Assembly: GCF_004193775.1 (NCBI RefSeq)
Contig: NC_041016.1
Span: 42,643,522 to 42,707,521 of the forward strand
Direction of reading: 5' to 3'
From: Glycine soja
Lineage: Eukaryota > Streptophyta > Magnoliopsida > Fabales > Fabaceae
Length of the DNA: 64,000 bases
The translations under genes and the position numbers were made by a program. Numbering within the stretch: the first letter of the stretch is position 1; each line of letters begins with the position of its first letter. The notes beneath the pieces are model-generated. The model saw nothing but the letters and a program-made list of their open reading frames with translations. It made no database searches and had not been told where the DNA came from. This document shows positions 1-12,841 of this stretch, in pieces.

Positions 1-3000
1 CGCAAGAATCCTTGTATTCAATCTCAAACAGGAATCTAAGGTTCACTCATGATGAACATATATTGTATAGCATATATCAATTCTCATTAATGGCGGTGAA
101 CAAGTAATAAAAACATCGGTAACAAACAACATCAAAAGTTTACAAAAAACATTTGTACCTGTGATGATGAGTAGCATGGTCCAAAACATTTGTACATCAA
201 TCATCAACCATATTTCTAACATGTGACATGCAAAATTGGATTGACAAACTTACCAACAATTCCAGCAACAAAGTAGTGTGAAGCCGGGTTGGAGTGGGAG
301 CAAGGAAGTCAACGCTCAACAGAAAACCAAGCAAGTCAAGACACCCCAAATATGCCAGAAACAATGAAATAAAAAACTTTGGGATATTATTTGAATTATT
401 GTTCAAAACTAGAAAAAATTATACAATTCTAAACATATATAGGAGATATAAGGTTGACTTGGTGTTGGTGGCAAAAAAAGAAGGAAAGCAGGGAGAGGTC
501 ATAGGGTTTGAATCCATTTGCTAACAAAAACTAACAACTAACATTTGACAATAAATAAAAACAGTTCAAAACCTATTTAGAAATTGACCAGATATGTCCA
601 TAAAGAATAATTTATTTTTGGATACTGAAAGAAACTTTTGGTATTATAGAATAAATTAAACAACAAGAAGTTGAGCTAAAAGGAGACTAAGATATCACCA
701 AAACAGAAAAGGCAAAATGCATCATAGAACAAAAATGAAATAAAAAATGCAACTGTGGGGATGTGTGATCCTTGATTAATATATAAAGCTTGTGACACCA
801 GGCTACAAAGTTATAAAAACAAGTAACTATGGCTAATAGAGTAACTAAAGCTTTTGACAATACCAATAACTATGGCTAACACTAACTATTTACTTTTAAA
901 CAAAACAAGCCATATATCCTGGTCAAGAAAACATATACTAGGAGTAATTTTCTTTATAAATGATTATGAAAATGAATTATCCGCATCAAAAGGAATAAGA
1001 CAAGGAATTTTGTTGGTCAAACAAATATCAAAATAAGAATGTCAAAACAACAATTATGTACAATGATTTATAATTTAGTCCCCACACCATCTATAGAAAA
1101 AATTAAACACCTTGGACCTAGTAATCATGATTAAAAGCAAAACTAACAAAAAATATTTTGATCCTCCCCACTTGTTCTTAGGCCACTAAGATCTTTTCTT
1201 CATGGCCCATCATCAAGATTGCAGAGGAATAAAAGAAATTAATACCAACGCATTAGAAAATGCAAATTACAACAAGTGTGCAAAGAAAGCTCTAGTGATA
1301 CATGTTCCTATGCAGAAATAAGAATTGATGCATATGTATTTATCTGTATATAAATGAAATTGTCGTATAAAGTAAATGAAATTGTTATTATAGTGAATGA
1401 AAAAACCTACAAAGAAGCCCCACCAAGTTCAACTATTCCAGTTGAGCCTCTCGTCCCAAGTTTCCAAGAGCATAATTTACAACAACCCAAGAAGAGATGT
1501 CTTTTTCTTCCCCTATATTTAGATTATAAACTTCATTATTGACATGAATAACTTCACCTCTAATAAAATCAATGGTAACAGATATAAAATCATTAAAAAT
1601 TTCCAAATAGTTCATAAGAGACAGTAGTAATAAATCATAATTATATAATTTCTAAGATGTGTGCCTAGAGAATTTAGGTGGGTATTCTACATCTCCTTGT
1701 GGTTGTTTACTTATCTAGTCCATAAACTCTCTAGTTTACTTTCTAGAGAACTAGAATCCCTTCTCCAACACTACCACTTTTATATATGTGCAACACCCAA
1801 GCACATAGTAAAGACAACAGCTCCAAACATAAACTACTAAGAACTAAAATTGTCAACAATGAACAGTCTCACCATAGCAGCTCTAATAAATAAATCACCA
1901 ACTAACCATAGACAAATTCAAACTTTACTAAGCAGCAAAGTCTTGTACATTTCCTAGAACAGGATCCTAATTCCAATAATTCTCAAAAATGTGTGCTTCA
2001 AATAGAGAATAATGCAAGTAAACAGAGTTAATTAAACTAAACAAAAAATCATCAACAATAGTACACTTTAAACACCAGAGCAATGCCGAAAATTTATTCA
2101 ATTCAAACACTGCTTCCGAAAAACAAAATACCCAACAATGAGAAAAAGAGATTTGCAAAGAAAAAGGAGGAGGAGGAAGACGTAGGGCATGGCGCAAAAA
2201 AAGGAAAGCAACATTCATGGAGAGAACGAAAAGGTGAGTGGTGTTGGCATTGGAGACAAAAGAAGAAGAAGAAGATCTAGAAGAATCGAAAAAGGGTACG
2301 TCTTTGTTCAACACAACTTACTAGGACACGACGGTGAGCGTGACGATGGACACAACCAAAGCGCAATGGCAGAGACGGGATCAGGGATGATGGCAGTGAC
2401 GACACTTGCAACGGACACATGGTCAGAGTCGTCAAGAGTGTGGGGTTGCGAGACTGAGCGCTGGTAGAAAAGGTTAGTTGATTATATTTAATTAATCAAT
2501 TTTAATTAATTATTTTTTCTAATTTATCTTTCATTGAAATTTGGTATCAAGGATAAGAAATAATTATTGAAATTAACATCTCAATTAAATGAAAAGTATT
2601 TTAGAAATATTAGCATTAAATAAGATAAAATTAGTTAATTTTTTTTATATTTAATATTAAAAAATGTTTTTCAATATATATTTGGGACTAGAGAAGTAAT
2701 GTTCACAAAGTGTATTTATGCAAAATGTTGTAAAGCTTATAATAAAGGTCATGTGAAAAGAGAAAGAACTATATTAAACCTAAGAAAAGAGGTCATTATT
2801 CTAAGTGAGAGCGATCATCAATTTAACTGTATGAGAATGACCACGTAACGAAGTTAAAGAATTTCTATGATTACCCTCAGTTGCCTCCTCTTCGTCTTCA
2901 GCATTTTCAAGTTTTCATTCTCTTCCAAACTTATGTCCTAGCAAATTTATCAATAATTACTCAATAAAAATATTATTTGACAAATACAAAAATAATAATT

Positions 3001-5160
3001 TTACTTGGAAAAGACATTAAATTATTGTTTTACAACAACTACAAATTTTTTAATTGGTTCATAAATCACAATCATATTAGATATATTACAAGAATTTGTT
3101 AGTGGGGCTGTGAGAGAAGAGATAAAAAGTATGAGAGTGTGAATCCTTTATTTTAGAAGAGGAGATAGATGAGGGGGAGGAAGAAGACGAGAAAGATAGA
3201 AGGAAAAAATATATGCTTGATAATCTTATAATAAATAATCGTTTAATTTATCGATAGAAATTATTAAATTAATGAATATACCTATTCTTCTCGTCTAAAG
3301 ATATGCACAAGATTCTATTATTCATAAATATATTAAATTAAAATCATTCATGTTAAATAATATCAATATTAAAGTAAGAGATAATAAATAAAAATAAAAT
3401 TATATTAGGTAAAACCATATACGATTTTTTTTGTCTGCAACGTTATTTTAATATTCATTACTTTTTAGGGGGCATACGTACGGCGGGCTTACAGAAATAT
3501 ACTTTATAATTTGAACTAAGTTTTTTTTATTATCAGAATACTATTCTTAGTGAAATTTATGAGAATAATTTTTTAATTTATTTTAATAGGATTCATATTT
3601 AAATTTATGATATAAACCATGTAAAAAAATATTAAATGTTCAATTAATTATTTATCTAAATGTATCATTACATCACAATGAGATAGTTCTCATGCAAGGG
3701 AATTTATGCAAGGGAATTTTGACAATGGAATTTGAGTTGCACGTACTAAGATTGTCTGACCCATATATTTGTCCACTAAAACGTATATAGGGTAATTTTT
3801 TTTTAACAGCCAGAAAAGGATATAATATTAGAAATGCTACCAAACCTGCCCACAACAGAATGCAGTATATAACAGAAACTGATACCTACAGAATATGTTA
3901 CGACCGGCACCTTCAAAAAGTAACAATAAGAACCCACATCGTAAATCCCATCAAACCCAATGTAGGCAAAACAGAATTACAGCATATATAAATGAGTGCA
4001 GAACCAAATCACCAAAAGAGAACCCGAATAAAAGTCTTCAAGACAGATTCCTTAAGCAAAGCAGCGGCTCCATAGTCCATTCAAAAAGGGAGACATTAAT
4101 CCAGCTAGCTCCAGGATCTAAAGGGTAAGTCACGTCTCTCATAATATCTGGATTGAACTAAGTTGTAATTCTTGAATAAAATTATTTGCTTATATCTCTT
4201 TCTCAAAAGAGACATACCCTAGGTTGAAAAATTAGAACAGAATACTAGTTATATTTTTGTATTGCTTATCTAAACAATCCCACCCAAATTAGAGTATAAA
4301 AATTAAACATTACTCCTCCTATAAATATGAATCGATATCATCTATTTTTTGGTACAGTTTTCCTTCCATTGTTTTTCAGAAATATCATCTATTTTAAAAG
4401 TGTTATAGGAATCCCAATGTTAATTTATTTTAATATGTGATAATTGATACTCAAAAAGGAAAAGGAAAAAGATGATTTGTCTGAATGAGAAATTATTTTA
4501 TACTTTCTTTTTCTTCTTTTAAACTTATTCATCTTTGAGACCTCCTATTTCCTATCCACTTATTAATTAATGTGCTCAATCAACAAAGTTTAATACAATA
4601 GATAGTTAAATTCTTTATGCATACTTATAAAAGTAAATTTCAGGGATCGTGCGTACATAAAAGATTTTAGATTTTGTTAGATGAAAAAACCCATTTTGAT
4701 AAACTTCATATCTCAAGAATTAATCTGGCTGTTATAAGAATATCTTGCTTTTAGGAACAAAAAAAATAAGTGATAAAAATAATTGGTTATCTTATAGTAA
4801 ATGAAGAAATGAAAAAAAAATAAAAATGAAAGGACAATAGTTATGAATAATTTTATAATGGATAGCTCGGAAGACTAGGTAGTCGGTCGTCTTCAAAGGT
4901 CAAGGGTCAAATTTCAAGCACCGCATTCATATTTCAAATCATACCTTATTAGTGGTTTTTTTTATTAGTTCTCTTAAAGCAATTGGCTTTAATTAATCAG
5001 CATTTAACACAGGAGAAATGTGCAATTTAGTAATTTCGTAACGTCATTGTTTGTTGTCTCAATTGATTATACGTTTCAATTGTATCAATTATTAAATAAG
5101 TAAATAAGTAATCATGTCTGAAAATTTAATCGACTCCAGAATCGAATTCATTACTATACA
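1..5160. other. AT-rich intergenic DNA, no recognised gene
   Basis: About 5 kb of AT-rich sequence with only short open frames on both strands, none of which I can relate to a protein family. A purine-rich stretch near 2,150-2,290 gives Lys/Arg/Glu-rich frames that look compositional rather than coding. I see no tRNA, rRNA or clear transposon terminus here. Confidence 0.5.
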
Positions 5161-5199
5161 ACTTTTTGTGTTGGGAACGAAAAATACATTTATTTAATT

Positions 5200-6968
5200 T
5201 TGAAACGCTCTTTATCTTCTCTTCCTCCTCATAGGCCTTGCTATGAGCTCACTCACGCATTGAAGAAGGCAACGGTCCTCGCAGCTCAAATCTGCAAATT
5301 AGGGCTTTTTTTTTTCCCCAACGGTGGGTTTTACTTTTCTATGAAATTTTAAGTTTTGGGGTTTTCTATCAATCAGATTCCTAATCCAATTTCATAAATT
5401 ATCCCTTTCATTTTGTTTAATCTCTCATGGGTTTTCCTTTTCTTGCTCGAAAGTTGGCAACTTTAATAAATTCCAGATATAGAAATTGTGCTATTAGATG
5501 CAAGCAAATTTGTGTTCTCATCTCAGTAGCCAAGGCAATTTTTTTTTTCTCATTTTTTCTGAAAGAATGATGGGACCCCACTTGCATCATCGTCAGCTTC
5601 GTTCTAGCTATTACTTTTCATTTTGGGAATACTTGAAAACAGTTTTAAGTAGGAAAATCATGTCTAAATAAGCATTGTGTAGTTTTCATGTTGTGTCCCT
5701 TCACTCTTCTCTGTGATTGCCAAATTCCCTTGTTTATTCTCTCTGACTTTCTCTTTGAGTTTTATGGATTTTGACACATTTGTTGGGCTGAAATTCTGCT
5801 TGCAGGGTTCAGTTTATTGAAGTTTTACAATTTCGTGGTTCTGAAACTATTAGATGGGAAATTGTTTGCGTTAGGTGAGAATATTTGGATTCTTCAAATT
5901 AGAATCTTTATAGTTATTCTCATTAGAACTTGAAAGCCTAAAGCTTTCCTGCTAAACGTTATGTTAAACAGATGGCATACTCTTCCACTGTAGGTTATGA
6001 TTTTGAATGTCTGTAACATTTTTTTTCTCCCCTGGTACAGTTTATGAGGATAATAGTGTAAGGAATCCCTGCTGTTGCAACCTGAATTGATGGTCTTTTT
6101 CTATGGCTTTTCTTTTTGGCAGAACTAAGTTATTTGCTTGCAACATCTAGAACCTATACTTTTACATCTTCATTTTGCCTTCCTGGACTGCATTGTAAGT
6201 AATCATTAGCAGATAGATTGTAAAAGAATATAAAAAAACTTGAAATGGAGAAATATACTAGGAAGATATCTAGATTATTGTTAGCACCCTCAATTGTAGT
6301 AAGATATCTAGATTTCTAACATTCCCTTTCATTTAAGAGCCCATTGGACTTTAAGTGTGGGCAATTCTTATACTGATGATATTCAACATTATGTAGAAGA
6401 ATGGAGGTGACGAGGTTTGAACTTTTGTCCATTTGGTTATAAAGGCTCTAATACTATGCCAAAAATTGTTTGTCCTTAGAGCTTAAGCTATTAGGTAGAA
6501 GCCTATGAATGATTTTGTATTTCTAAAACGATCTATGGTTTATTGATACTGGAATATCATCAATCATTTCTATTTTGCAGTAATGTACTAATTGCTCTAA
6601 TCTTGGTCTATTCAGTTGTGTTTACTAATAGCTTATCCTTAGAATTCTGGCTTGTTTCTTTCCCTTTTTCCCGCTCTTCTCTATCTTTTGCTTTTCTTGA
6701 ATTTCATGTTTTTAATGGTACTGAAGGGCTCGTCTTTAACTTCATGATATCTAGGAATGCATTTTTTCCTTCTTTATCCCTATCCATGTGAAAAACCCAC
6801 AAAGGCAATAAAACAAACCTTGTGGCACCTCAATGCTTCTAAAACAATTTTGTAATGTATCAGTTCATGTCTATCATTAATAATTCAATTGACTGGGAAG
6901 TTTCATGTTTCCAATGTTTGCAGGCTCAAGCAGATGATGATTCTGATCATACTGTGGAGTTTGCTCAA
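5200..6968 (+). other. Transcript-leader-like tract with one exon-like end
   Basis: From about 5,200 the base composition changes to pyrimidine-rich, T-tract-containing sequence typical of plant 5' leaders and introns. At 6,917-6,923 a TTTGCAG acceptor-like site precedes a 45-bp open stretch (6,924-6,968, reading AQADDDSDHTVEFAQ). That stretch runs straight into repeat-like DNA, as if a gene had been cut by an insertion. I cannot name the gene. It may be an old truncated gene start or a noncoding leader. Confidence 0.25.
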
Positions 6969-7172
6969 GCACGACACGTGGCGGTCAACGTCCAATAAAA
7001 CTGTGACACGTGACAGTCAAGGTAATTAATTAACAGTCAACATCCAATTTCGGGGTTGGGAACTTAAATAACGGATTGCAAAAAAATTGGGGGATTAAAT
7101 TCGTGAATTAAATTATAGGGGGACCAAAATCGAACTCTGAGAAAAATAGGAGGACCAAATTTGCAATTTAGC
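6969..7172. repeat. Repeat tail with two G-boxes upstream of the PPR gene
   Basis: The sequence contains two related blocks, each CACGTG followed by a GTCAA-containing tract (CACGTG at 6,975-6,980 and 7,007-7,012). They are followed by phrases of the kind 'GGACCAAAATCGAACTC' and 'GACCAAATTTGCAATTTAG', which I recognise as the end of a dispersed legume repeat. It ends about 50 bp before the proposed PPR start, so it would form the proximal promoter of that gene. The element class is not clear. Confidence 0.4.
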
Positions 7173-7176
7173 CTTT

Positions 7177-7183
7177 TATAAAC
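7177..7183 (+). promoter_or_regulatory. Possible TATA box of the PPR gene
   Basis: TATAAAC at the very end of the repeat tail, 44-50 bp before the proposed initiator ATG at 7,227. This leaves a very short leader, so transcription could also start further upstream. Confidence 0.25.
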
Positions 7184-7226
7184 TTAAGCAAATGGGCCCT
7201 GAATCCCTAGGCATTACAGGTTTGAA

Positions 7227-8976
7227 ATGGTTGTGTCACTGTGGAGAAGTCACACTGCTTCATCAGCATTGAACTTGTTCGCCAGTACTTTTTGCCGTTT
7301 TTCTTCTGGTACATTCATTTATCCTCTCATTTTTAGCAATTAAAACATTTAAATTGAGTTTCACAGTATTTTTATAGCAGATGGAGAAAGATGGTAAAAA
7401 TATTGGAAATTGTGAATGAAATACAATATACCTTGCCATTGGTCATTGCATGATTATGCTTGGTATGTCACTCTTGAAACTGAGGCAACCTCTTTCACTT
7501 TCAGGTTGTGTGGCAGAAGCAATCATATCCACAACCACCATCTCTCCCTGTTCTCCGTATGCTTCATCCTCTCCCAAACCCAAACACCCACAACACTTGA
7601 TCTCCCTTCTTCCCAGAGACCCTTCTCAACGCCAACCTCTCCAACAAGTCCACTCTCACATCATCACATCTGGCCTCTTCTACAACCCTTTTCACAACAC
7701 CCTCACTTGTTTACTCCTCTTCAACAACGTCATCCGTTGTTACTCTTTTGGTCCTTATCCCCATGAAGCTCTTCACTTCTTCACATACACCCAACACTGC
7801 CACATTTTCTTGACATACCCTTCCCTGGACACCTTCTCTTTTGCCTTCCTCTGCCATGCTTCTGCCAATCCAAATTACACCCACTTTGGGACTCAGCTCC
7901 ACGCCCTCATTTTCAAGGTTGGTTTTCAGTTTCAAGTCTATGTGCAAACTCGGCTGTTGCAAATGTACTCTAGTTCGGGCCTTTTAGTTGAAGCAGCGCA
8001 AGTGTTCTACGAAATGCAGCACAGAAACTTAGTTAGTTGGAATGTTTTTATTACTGGTTTGATTAAATTGGGTGAGGTTGAACTTGCTTGTTCCGTGTTT
8101 AATCAGATGCCTGCTCGGAGTGTAGTGTCATGGACTCTTGTTATTGATGGATACACACGAAGGAATCAGCCCATCAAAGCTTTAACTTTGTTTAGGAAAA
8201 TGATTGAAGTTGATGGTATAGAACCTACGGAAGTTACTCTTTTGACCATTTTTCCAGCTATTGCAAATATCGGGTGCATTAAGATATGCCAATCAGTTCA
8301 TGGTTATGTAGAGAAAAGAGGCTTCAATGCCTTTGATGTACGCATTACAAATGCATTACTTGATTTGTATGCCAAGTGTGGATGCATAGCTAGTGTGAGT
8401 AGATTCTTTCAGGAGATACCTGACCAGAGGAGGAATTTGGTATCATGGACTTCAACTATCTCTGGTTTTGCAATGAATGGGATGGGGAGGGAAGCTCTAG
8501 AGAGTTTTGAAAGCATGGAGAAGGCTGGGCTGAGGCCGAACCATGTGACATTCCTCGGTGTTTTGAGTGCCTGTAGTCATGGCGGGCTGGTTGAGGAGGG
8601 GATCAATTTCTTTGTTAAAATGGTAAAGGATTGGTGCCTTGTACCAGACATCAAGCACTATGGTTGTGTGATAGATATGCTGGGGAGGGCTGGGAGGTTA
8701 GAAGAAGCTGAAAAGATTGCTTTACAGGTACCTCATGAGGTTGCCAATGCTGTGATGTGGAGGACACTGCTGGGTGCTTGTAATGTTCATAACAATGTTG
8801 AAATTGGTCAGAGGGTGACCAATAAAATACTGGAGATGGAGAGAGGACACGGTGGAGATTATGTTCTTATGTCCAATATTCTGGTTGGTGTTGGGAGATT
8901 TAAGGACGCAGAGAAGTTAAGGGAGATGATAGATAAGAGAATTGCCTTTAAACTTCCTGGCTACAGTTTTGTCTAG
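7227..8976 (+). CDS. Mitochondrial PPR protein, PLS class, E subgroup
   Basis: Pentatricopeptide repeat protein, a helical-repeat RNA-binding factor for organelle transcripts. The main exon (7,505-8,976) carries tandem P, L and S repeats with motifs such as NLVSWNVFITG, SVVSWTLVIDGY, NALLDLYAKCG and VTFLGVLSACSHGGLVEEG. It ends in an E-type tail (WRTLLGACNVHNN... to PGYSFV) without a DYW domain. It resembles the family of Arabidopsis At1g09220, recognised from memory. An uninterrupted frame opens at ATG 7,450. I prefer a spliced model: exon 1 at 7,227-7,308 encodes a basic, acid-free segment beginning MVVSLWRSHTASS and ending CRFSSG, a good mitochondrial presequence. Its donor G|GTACAT and the acceptor CTTTCAG at 7,504 flank a 196-nt AT-rich intron and keep frame, giving 517 residues. 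PPR identity is secure; exon 1 is inference. Confidence 0.85.
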
Positions 8977-9003
8977 ATGATATATATGTGCACGCCTGAA
9001 AAC

Positions 9004-9312
9004 AGATAGTTCAAGTGCATGTTCATGGCACCCATGAGAGACATTGGCTCTGATAATGGAGCTCCACAAAAGAAGATTGTGTAGTCCCTCAAAAGGAAGG
9101 ATTGCATCAAACACTTTGCCAGCGTCAGAGAGAAAGTCAAAGTGGGTGTAAACGGCTATGAGCTTGGTGGCCAAGAAGAGCAAACTATGCGCAGTGGTGA
9201 AAACCAACTGAGAGTGAAGTTAGAGAGCTTGTTGGAGAGTGAGGCAATATTGAAAAAAAGTGTTGAAGGAGTCATTAAGTTCATCATTATGGGTGACTAA
9301 GAATGGTTGCAT
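9004..9312 (-). pseudogene. Truncated PPR gene fragment
   Basis: Reading the minus strand from an ATG at 9,312 gives MQPFLVTHND, then a run with CLTLQQAL, a TAA stop, LHSQLVFTTAHS, LATKLIAVYTHF, AGKVFDAI and LLLWSSIIRANVSHG, ending near ALELS at about 9,004. This is the start of a different PPR protein, which I associate with the At1g17630-like family of legumes. The pattern matches a PPR amino terminus with one nonsense codon, after which homology stops abruptly. The fragment begins 27 bp beyond the stop of the intact PPR gene and points towards it. It is a partial duplicate, not an alternative exon of the neighbour. Confidence 0.7.
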
Positions 9313-10091
9313 GTGGATGTGGGTGGTTGAACGAGAGATGATAAAAATGGGTTGGAATCGTTAAAAGAGTTTGCAGAAGCGCTCAAGGGCTGCATTGAGC
9401 ATTAATGAAGCTTTTATTTCTCTCAGTCGTAGTGCCAGAGATCAAATACTTTCAAGGCCAGGTTTCATGGGAATCGGAAGATGTAGGTGCATATTGGGGT
9501 GCTTTCTGGCCCAACTGCAGGGCTTAATAAATATCCTTAAGAAGGTCCAATCCAAACTTGCTGGTGTCATGAAATAGCTGAAGCAGAATGGAAAGGATGA
9601 GATTTTTTTTTAAAACTTTTGGAAGGCGGAAAGGATGAGATTATGTATAATAAATTTAGAACAATTTGGAAATGCACCGATAGTGTAATACTGTCATTAC
9701 TTATAAATGTATGAACGATAAATTTGTTGAGTTTAATAATAATTACCTTAAAAGTTATGTTAAATTAATTTATTGGTTGAAATTTTTAAACCGATATCAT
9801 CACTTTACATTTGGCTGCTGTAGATTCTACTGTATTTTTGTTTTTTTTCACTGGTTGGCCGTGTGTTTGTCTAAGTTATTCTGTTAGTGGGCTTTTCATA
9901 TTCAAAACATTATTATGTTCTCATATTTGTCCTTTTGCTGGTAGATCTGTAATTTGTAGAAAGTTGAATTTTGCATCATAAAGGACATATTTTGTATTCT
10001 GATTTATAATTCCGTTATTCATTGATATGGAAAATATTTTTAAAAAAGTGATTTTTTTACATTAGAAAATATTTTTTTATTGAAATAAATT

Positions 10092-10145
<54 letters not shown>

Positions 10146-11918
10146 TTGGGGGATGCAAATGCGATGTTTTGGGGAGAATTGTCACCTTAAAAAATATTGA
10201 TTTATTTTTTTAATTTTTTATAACATCGACAATGAAAAAAATTAAAAATATTTTTTAAATATGAAAATGCATAAATGATAAGTCTAATTTACAGAGGCTT
10301 ATATATTAATTTTAAATTTTTTTTATCATGACATTATAGATTTTTGTAAAAGATGTTTTTGGTTCCTAAACATTTTGTAAAGTTTACTTGTAGTTCCTAA
10401 ACAAATTTGTTAAGGTATTTGATTCTTATATAATTTTCTTTTGTTGTGATCAAGTAACACTGATTATTATAACCAAGTCAAGTTGCCAATAAGTTCACCA
10501 ATGTCCACGGGATTCAGGCTATTATGGAAAAAGTTTCATTCTTGATGAAGAAGCTGAGACAAATAAGTATTGGACACTTTTTTAGGCGTGGCCTTAGCAT
10601 TGTTTCATTGGGATTCACGTTTTAACCTTGTTAGAAATAAAAGTATCTACATGTGACATATCTAGAAAGGGAGAAACTGTGTTATCAAACTTACATGTTA
10701 TATATGTTAAACCTTGAATGATGACGTCACTGACCCCATGATAGATAGACATGCCCTGGGATATTATTTTCAATCATCAACGTCAATACTCGAGCTGCCC
10801 TGTGATATTATTTTCAATCATCACGTGCAAGTTCATATCCAAGTGGAGATGATAATTTATTTGATCTAAGTTCTTTCATATTGTATATGATATTATGGAA
10901 TCTTTGCATAAACAATTTTTTTTATTGTTTACTTAAACTCCTTTAAATAATTTATAACTAAGTTTAGTAAGTTTAATAGTGAAATTTACAAGTAAAGTTT
11001 ATTGTTAAGTTTTTTTTAGGGGAAATGCAAGAGTGTGGAAAGGACATTGGTAAAGATGCATATTAACTGGAGGGGAAGGACATGATGGTGGGATGAGATA
11101 TAAGAGAGGGTGGTGGATCCAGCCAAGAGTGCTCTGGCAAACATCTTAATCGGTACCCATTGAAGTTTCCTTTGCTTTGTCTCTTTATCATTCTTTATTA
11201 TTACTCAACACAACACAACCCACAACCCCTTTGTGTTGTGGTGTTGTTTCTCTGCATGCCCAACAAGTGTCTCCACATGGTTCACGTTGAAATCTTCTTC
11301 TCCACCTCCCTTCGTTACTTACCTCTCTCCAACAACTGTCATAATCTTCTGCACCACCAGTATCCATCTATCTAGCTTTTACCGCTTTAATTAAAAGGGA
11401 AATAAATAAGGTTGTTGGGTGTAAATTTGAGATAGTTGTTGCACCACAAAAATGAAATCTTCTTCTCCACCTCCGTTCGTTACTTCCTTCAACATTCCGC
11501 AAAAAGTTACCTCTATTTTGACCTTTGTCTTCATACTTTACATACCTTTGTAACTGTGTTCCATTTTTATTTAGACTTTCCAGTTTACATTCTGCTAATT
11601 TTTATATCTAATTTGTTGCATTCTTTTATTATTATTTTCACCATCATCCTCCATTTCTGACTTCTTAACTATGTTCTTATTGCTCCTAGAGTCCTAGGCA
11701 CTGATTATTTACATAAACCGTGACTTATCATGAATTTATTTAATTATGGGTTCTTTTTCATTTTTGAGTATTATATGTGTAGTATAAATTATTTTTTGGT
11801 TCTTTTTTTAAATGACAAAAAGACTTTGTCCCTAGTTCTACTTCTTGACCATGTTCTTTCCTTGCTGTATTTGAGCTTTTATACGTAGATAATGTTATTC
11901 CTTCCCCCCGCTAAATAG
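9313..11918. other. Intergenic DNA with short internal repeats
   Basis: No gene is recognised. It includes a 68-residue open frame at 9,371-9,577 without family resemblance and the (AT)n tract listed separately. A 44-bp spaced duplication of TGCCCTGKGATATTATTTTC starts at 10,752 and 10,796, and a palindromic TGACGTCA lies at 10,722-10,729. From about 11,090 there is promoter-like and leader-like sequence, with a TATA-like GATATAAG and then pyrimidine-rich DNA. A phrase of about 30 bp (CTTCTTCTCCACCTCC) is repeated at about 11,294 and 11,458. This may be the decayed 5' end of the KH pseudogene that follows. Confidence 0.4.
10095..10142. repeat. (AT)n microsatellite
   Basis: An uninterrupted alternating AT tract of about 48 bp. 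It is a likely length-variable locus. Confidence 0.95.
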
Positions 11919-12507
11919 AGATTACACAACTCCTAGAATGACAATGGACTGACAAGTTGCACTTGCAAGTCCTAGTTCATACACAGTTAAGAGGATTTTG
12001 TGCTTGGAAATTCTAGTTGATCCATACCCCAACGTAAGTTCTTATATATTGATTCCATTTTAATAAAGACAAATCAATTACTTCATGATACAGCTGAAAA
12101 TTTTCTTTTCTCTTTGTTGCAACAGTTCCATTTTGTTTTGTTGGAAGGTTTCTGAGACCTAGAGACAATTCTCTTAGAAGCTTCTAGAGGTTGTCGTGTG
12201 TATATTAGAGGAAAGGTTCAATGAAAAATCCAGACAAGGTAATGAAGGCCTTGATATGACTTTCTAGGTCTAATATTAAAAAGTGTGAAATAAATATGAT
12301 GCTTATTTTTATTGATCTATATATTATTCTTGTGTAATGTCTAAGATTATTATCCTTTCAATCGTAAAGGAAGAAAAAATTAAGAGGAAGACCAGGCAGC
12401 ATCCCAATGAGCAATCCCACATTTTGATTGAGGTTGATTTACTTGCTAATATTGTTGACATAAGGCTTTGGCAAGCTCAAGAAATTATAGAATTGCTCAA
12501 ACCTACG
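11919..12507 (+). pseudogene. KH/STAR-domain RNA-binding protein pseudogene (three exons)
   Basis: Three blocks match consecutive exons of the plant single-KH, quaking-like (SPIN1/At2g38610-type) proteins, with GT donors still in place. Block A (about 11,919-12,033) reads ASPSSYTVKRIL then EILVDPYPN before GTAAGT; a Trp codon of the MDWQ motif is now TGA. Block B (12,124-12,238) keeps FHFV and GCRVYIRGK, but small indels break the GPRGNSLKR core. Block C (12,370-12,507) reads EEKIKRK, then [17 protein letters not shown] and [11 protein letters not shown] before GTAAGT, with one Glu codon lost. Introns are retained, so this is a DNA-level duplicate and not a processed copy. No following exon is visible before the satellite. 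The intact family binds RNA in the nucleus; this copy cannot. Confidence 0.8.
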
Positions 12508-12841
12508 GTAAGTTCCTTCACACCATGTCTTAATATTCTGTCCTGTGGGTTATGTTGTGTGAATTGACTGCTATTGAGGGTTACTTTCATCTCTGGTCAG
12601 TATTATTAAGTTTGTGATCCCTAAAAGTGTATACATATTTAAAAGCTTGAAACTTCCCTAGGAAATAAATGTAAACAAACGACTTATGTGGCATATTTAA
12701 AAGTTATTATTTTTTATACAATAAGAAGCAAATATGGCATACATATGATGTGATGTGATGTGCGCACACAAGTGCGACCCATTTGACTCAGTGATATTCA
12801 AGGCATCGATTACGAAGGGAACATGTCCTGTAAATCCTATC

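Noticed and set aside
1967..2314. 115-residue minus-strand frame
   Set aside because: A Ser/Phe/Leu-rich shadow of the purine-rich tract with no recognisable domain.
2083..2467. Lys/Arg/Glu-rich and downstream short frames
   Set aside because: Purine-rich composition explains them, and no family resemblance or splice context is seen.
9371..9577. 68-residue frame next to the PPR fragment
   Set aside because: No similarity to PPR motifs or another family that I can recognise.
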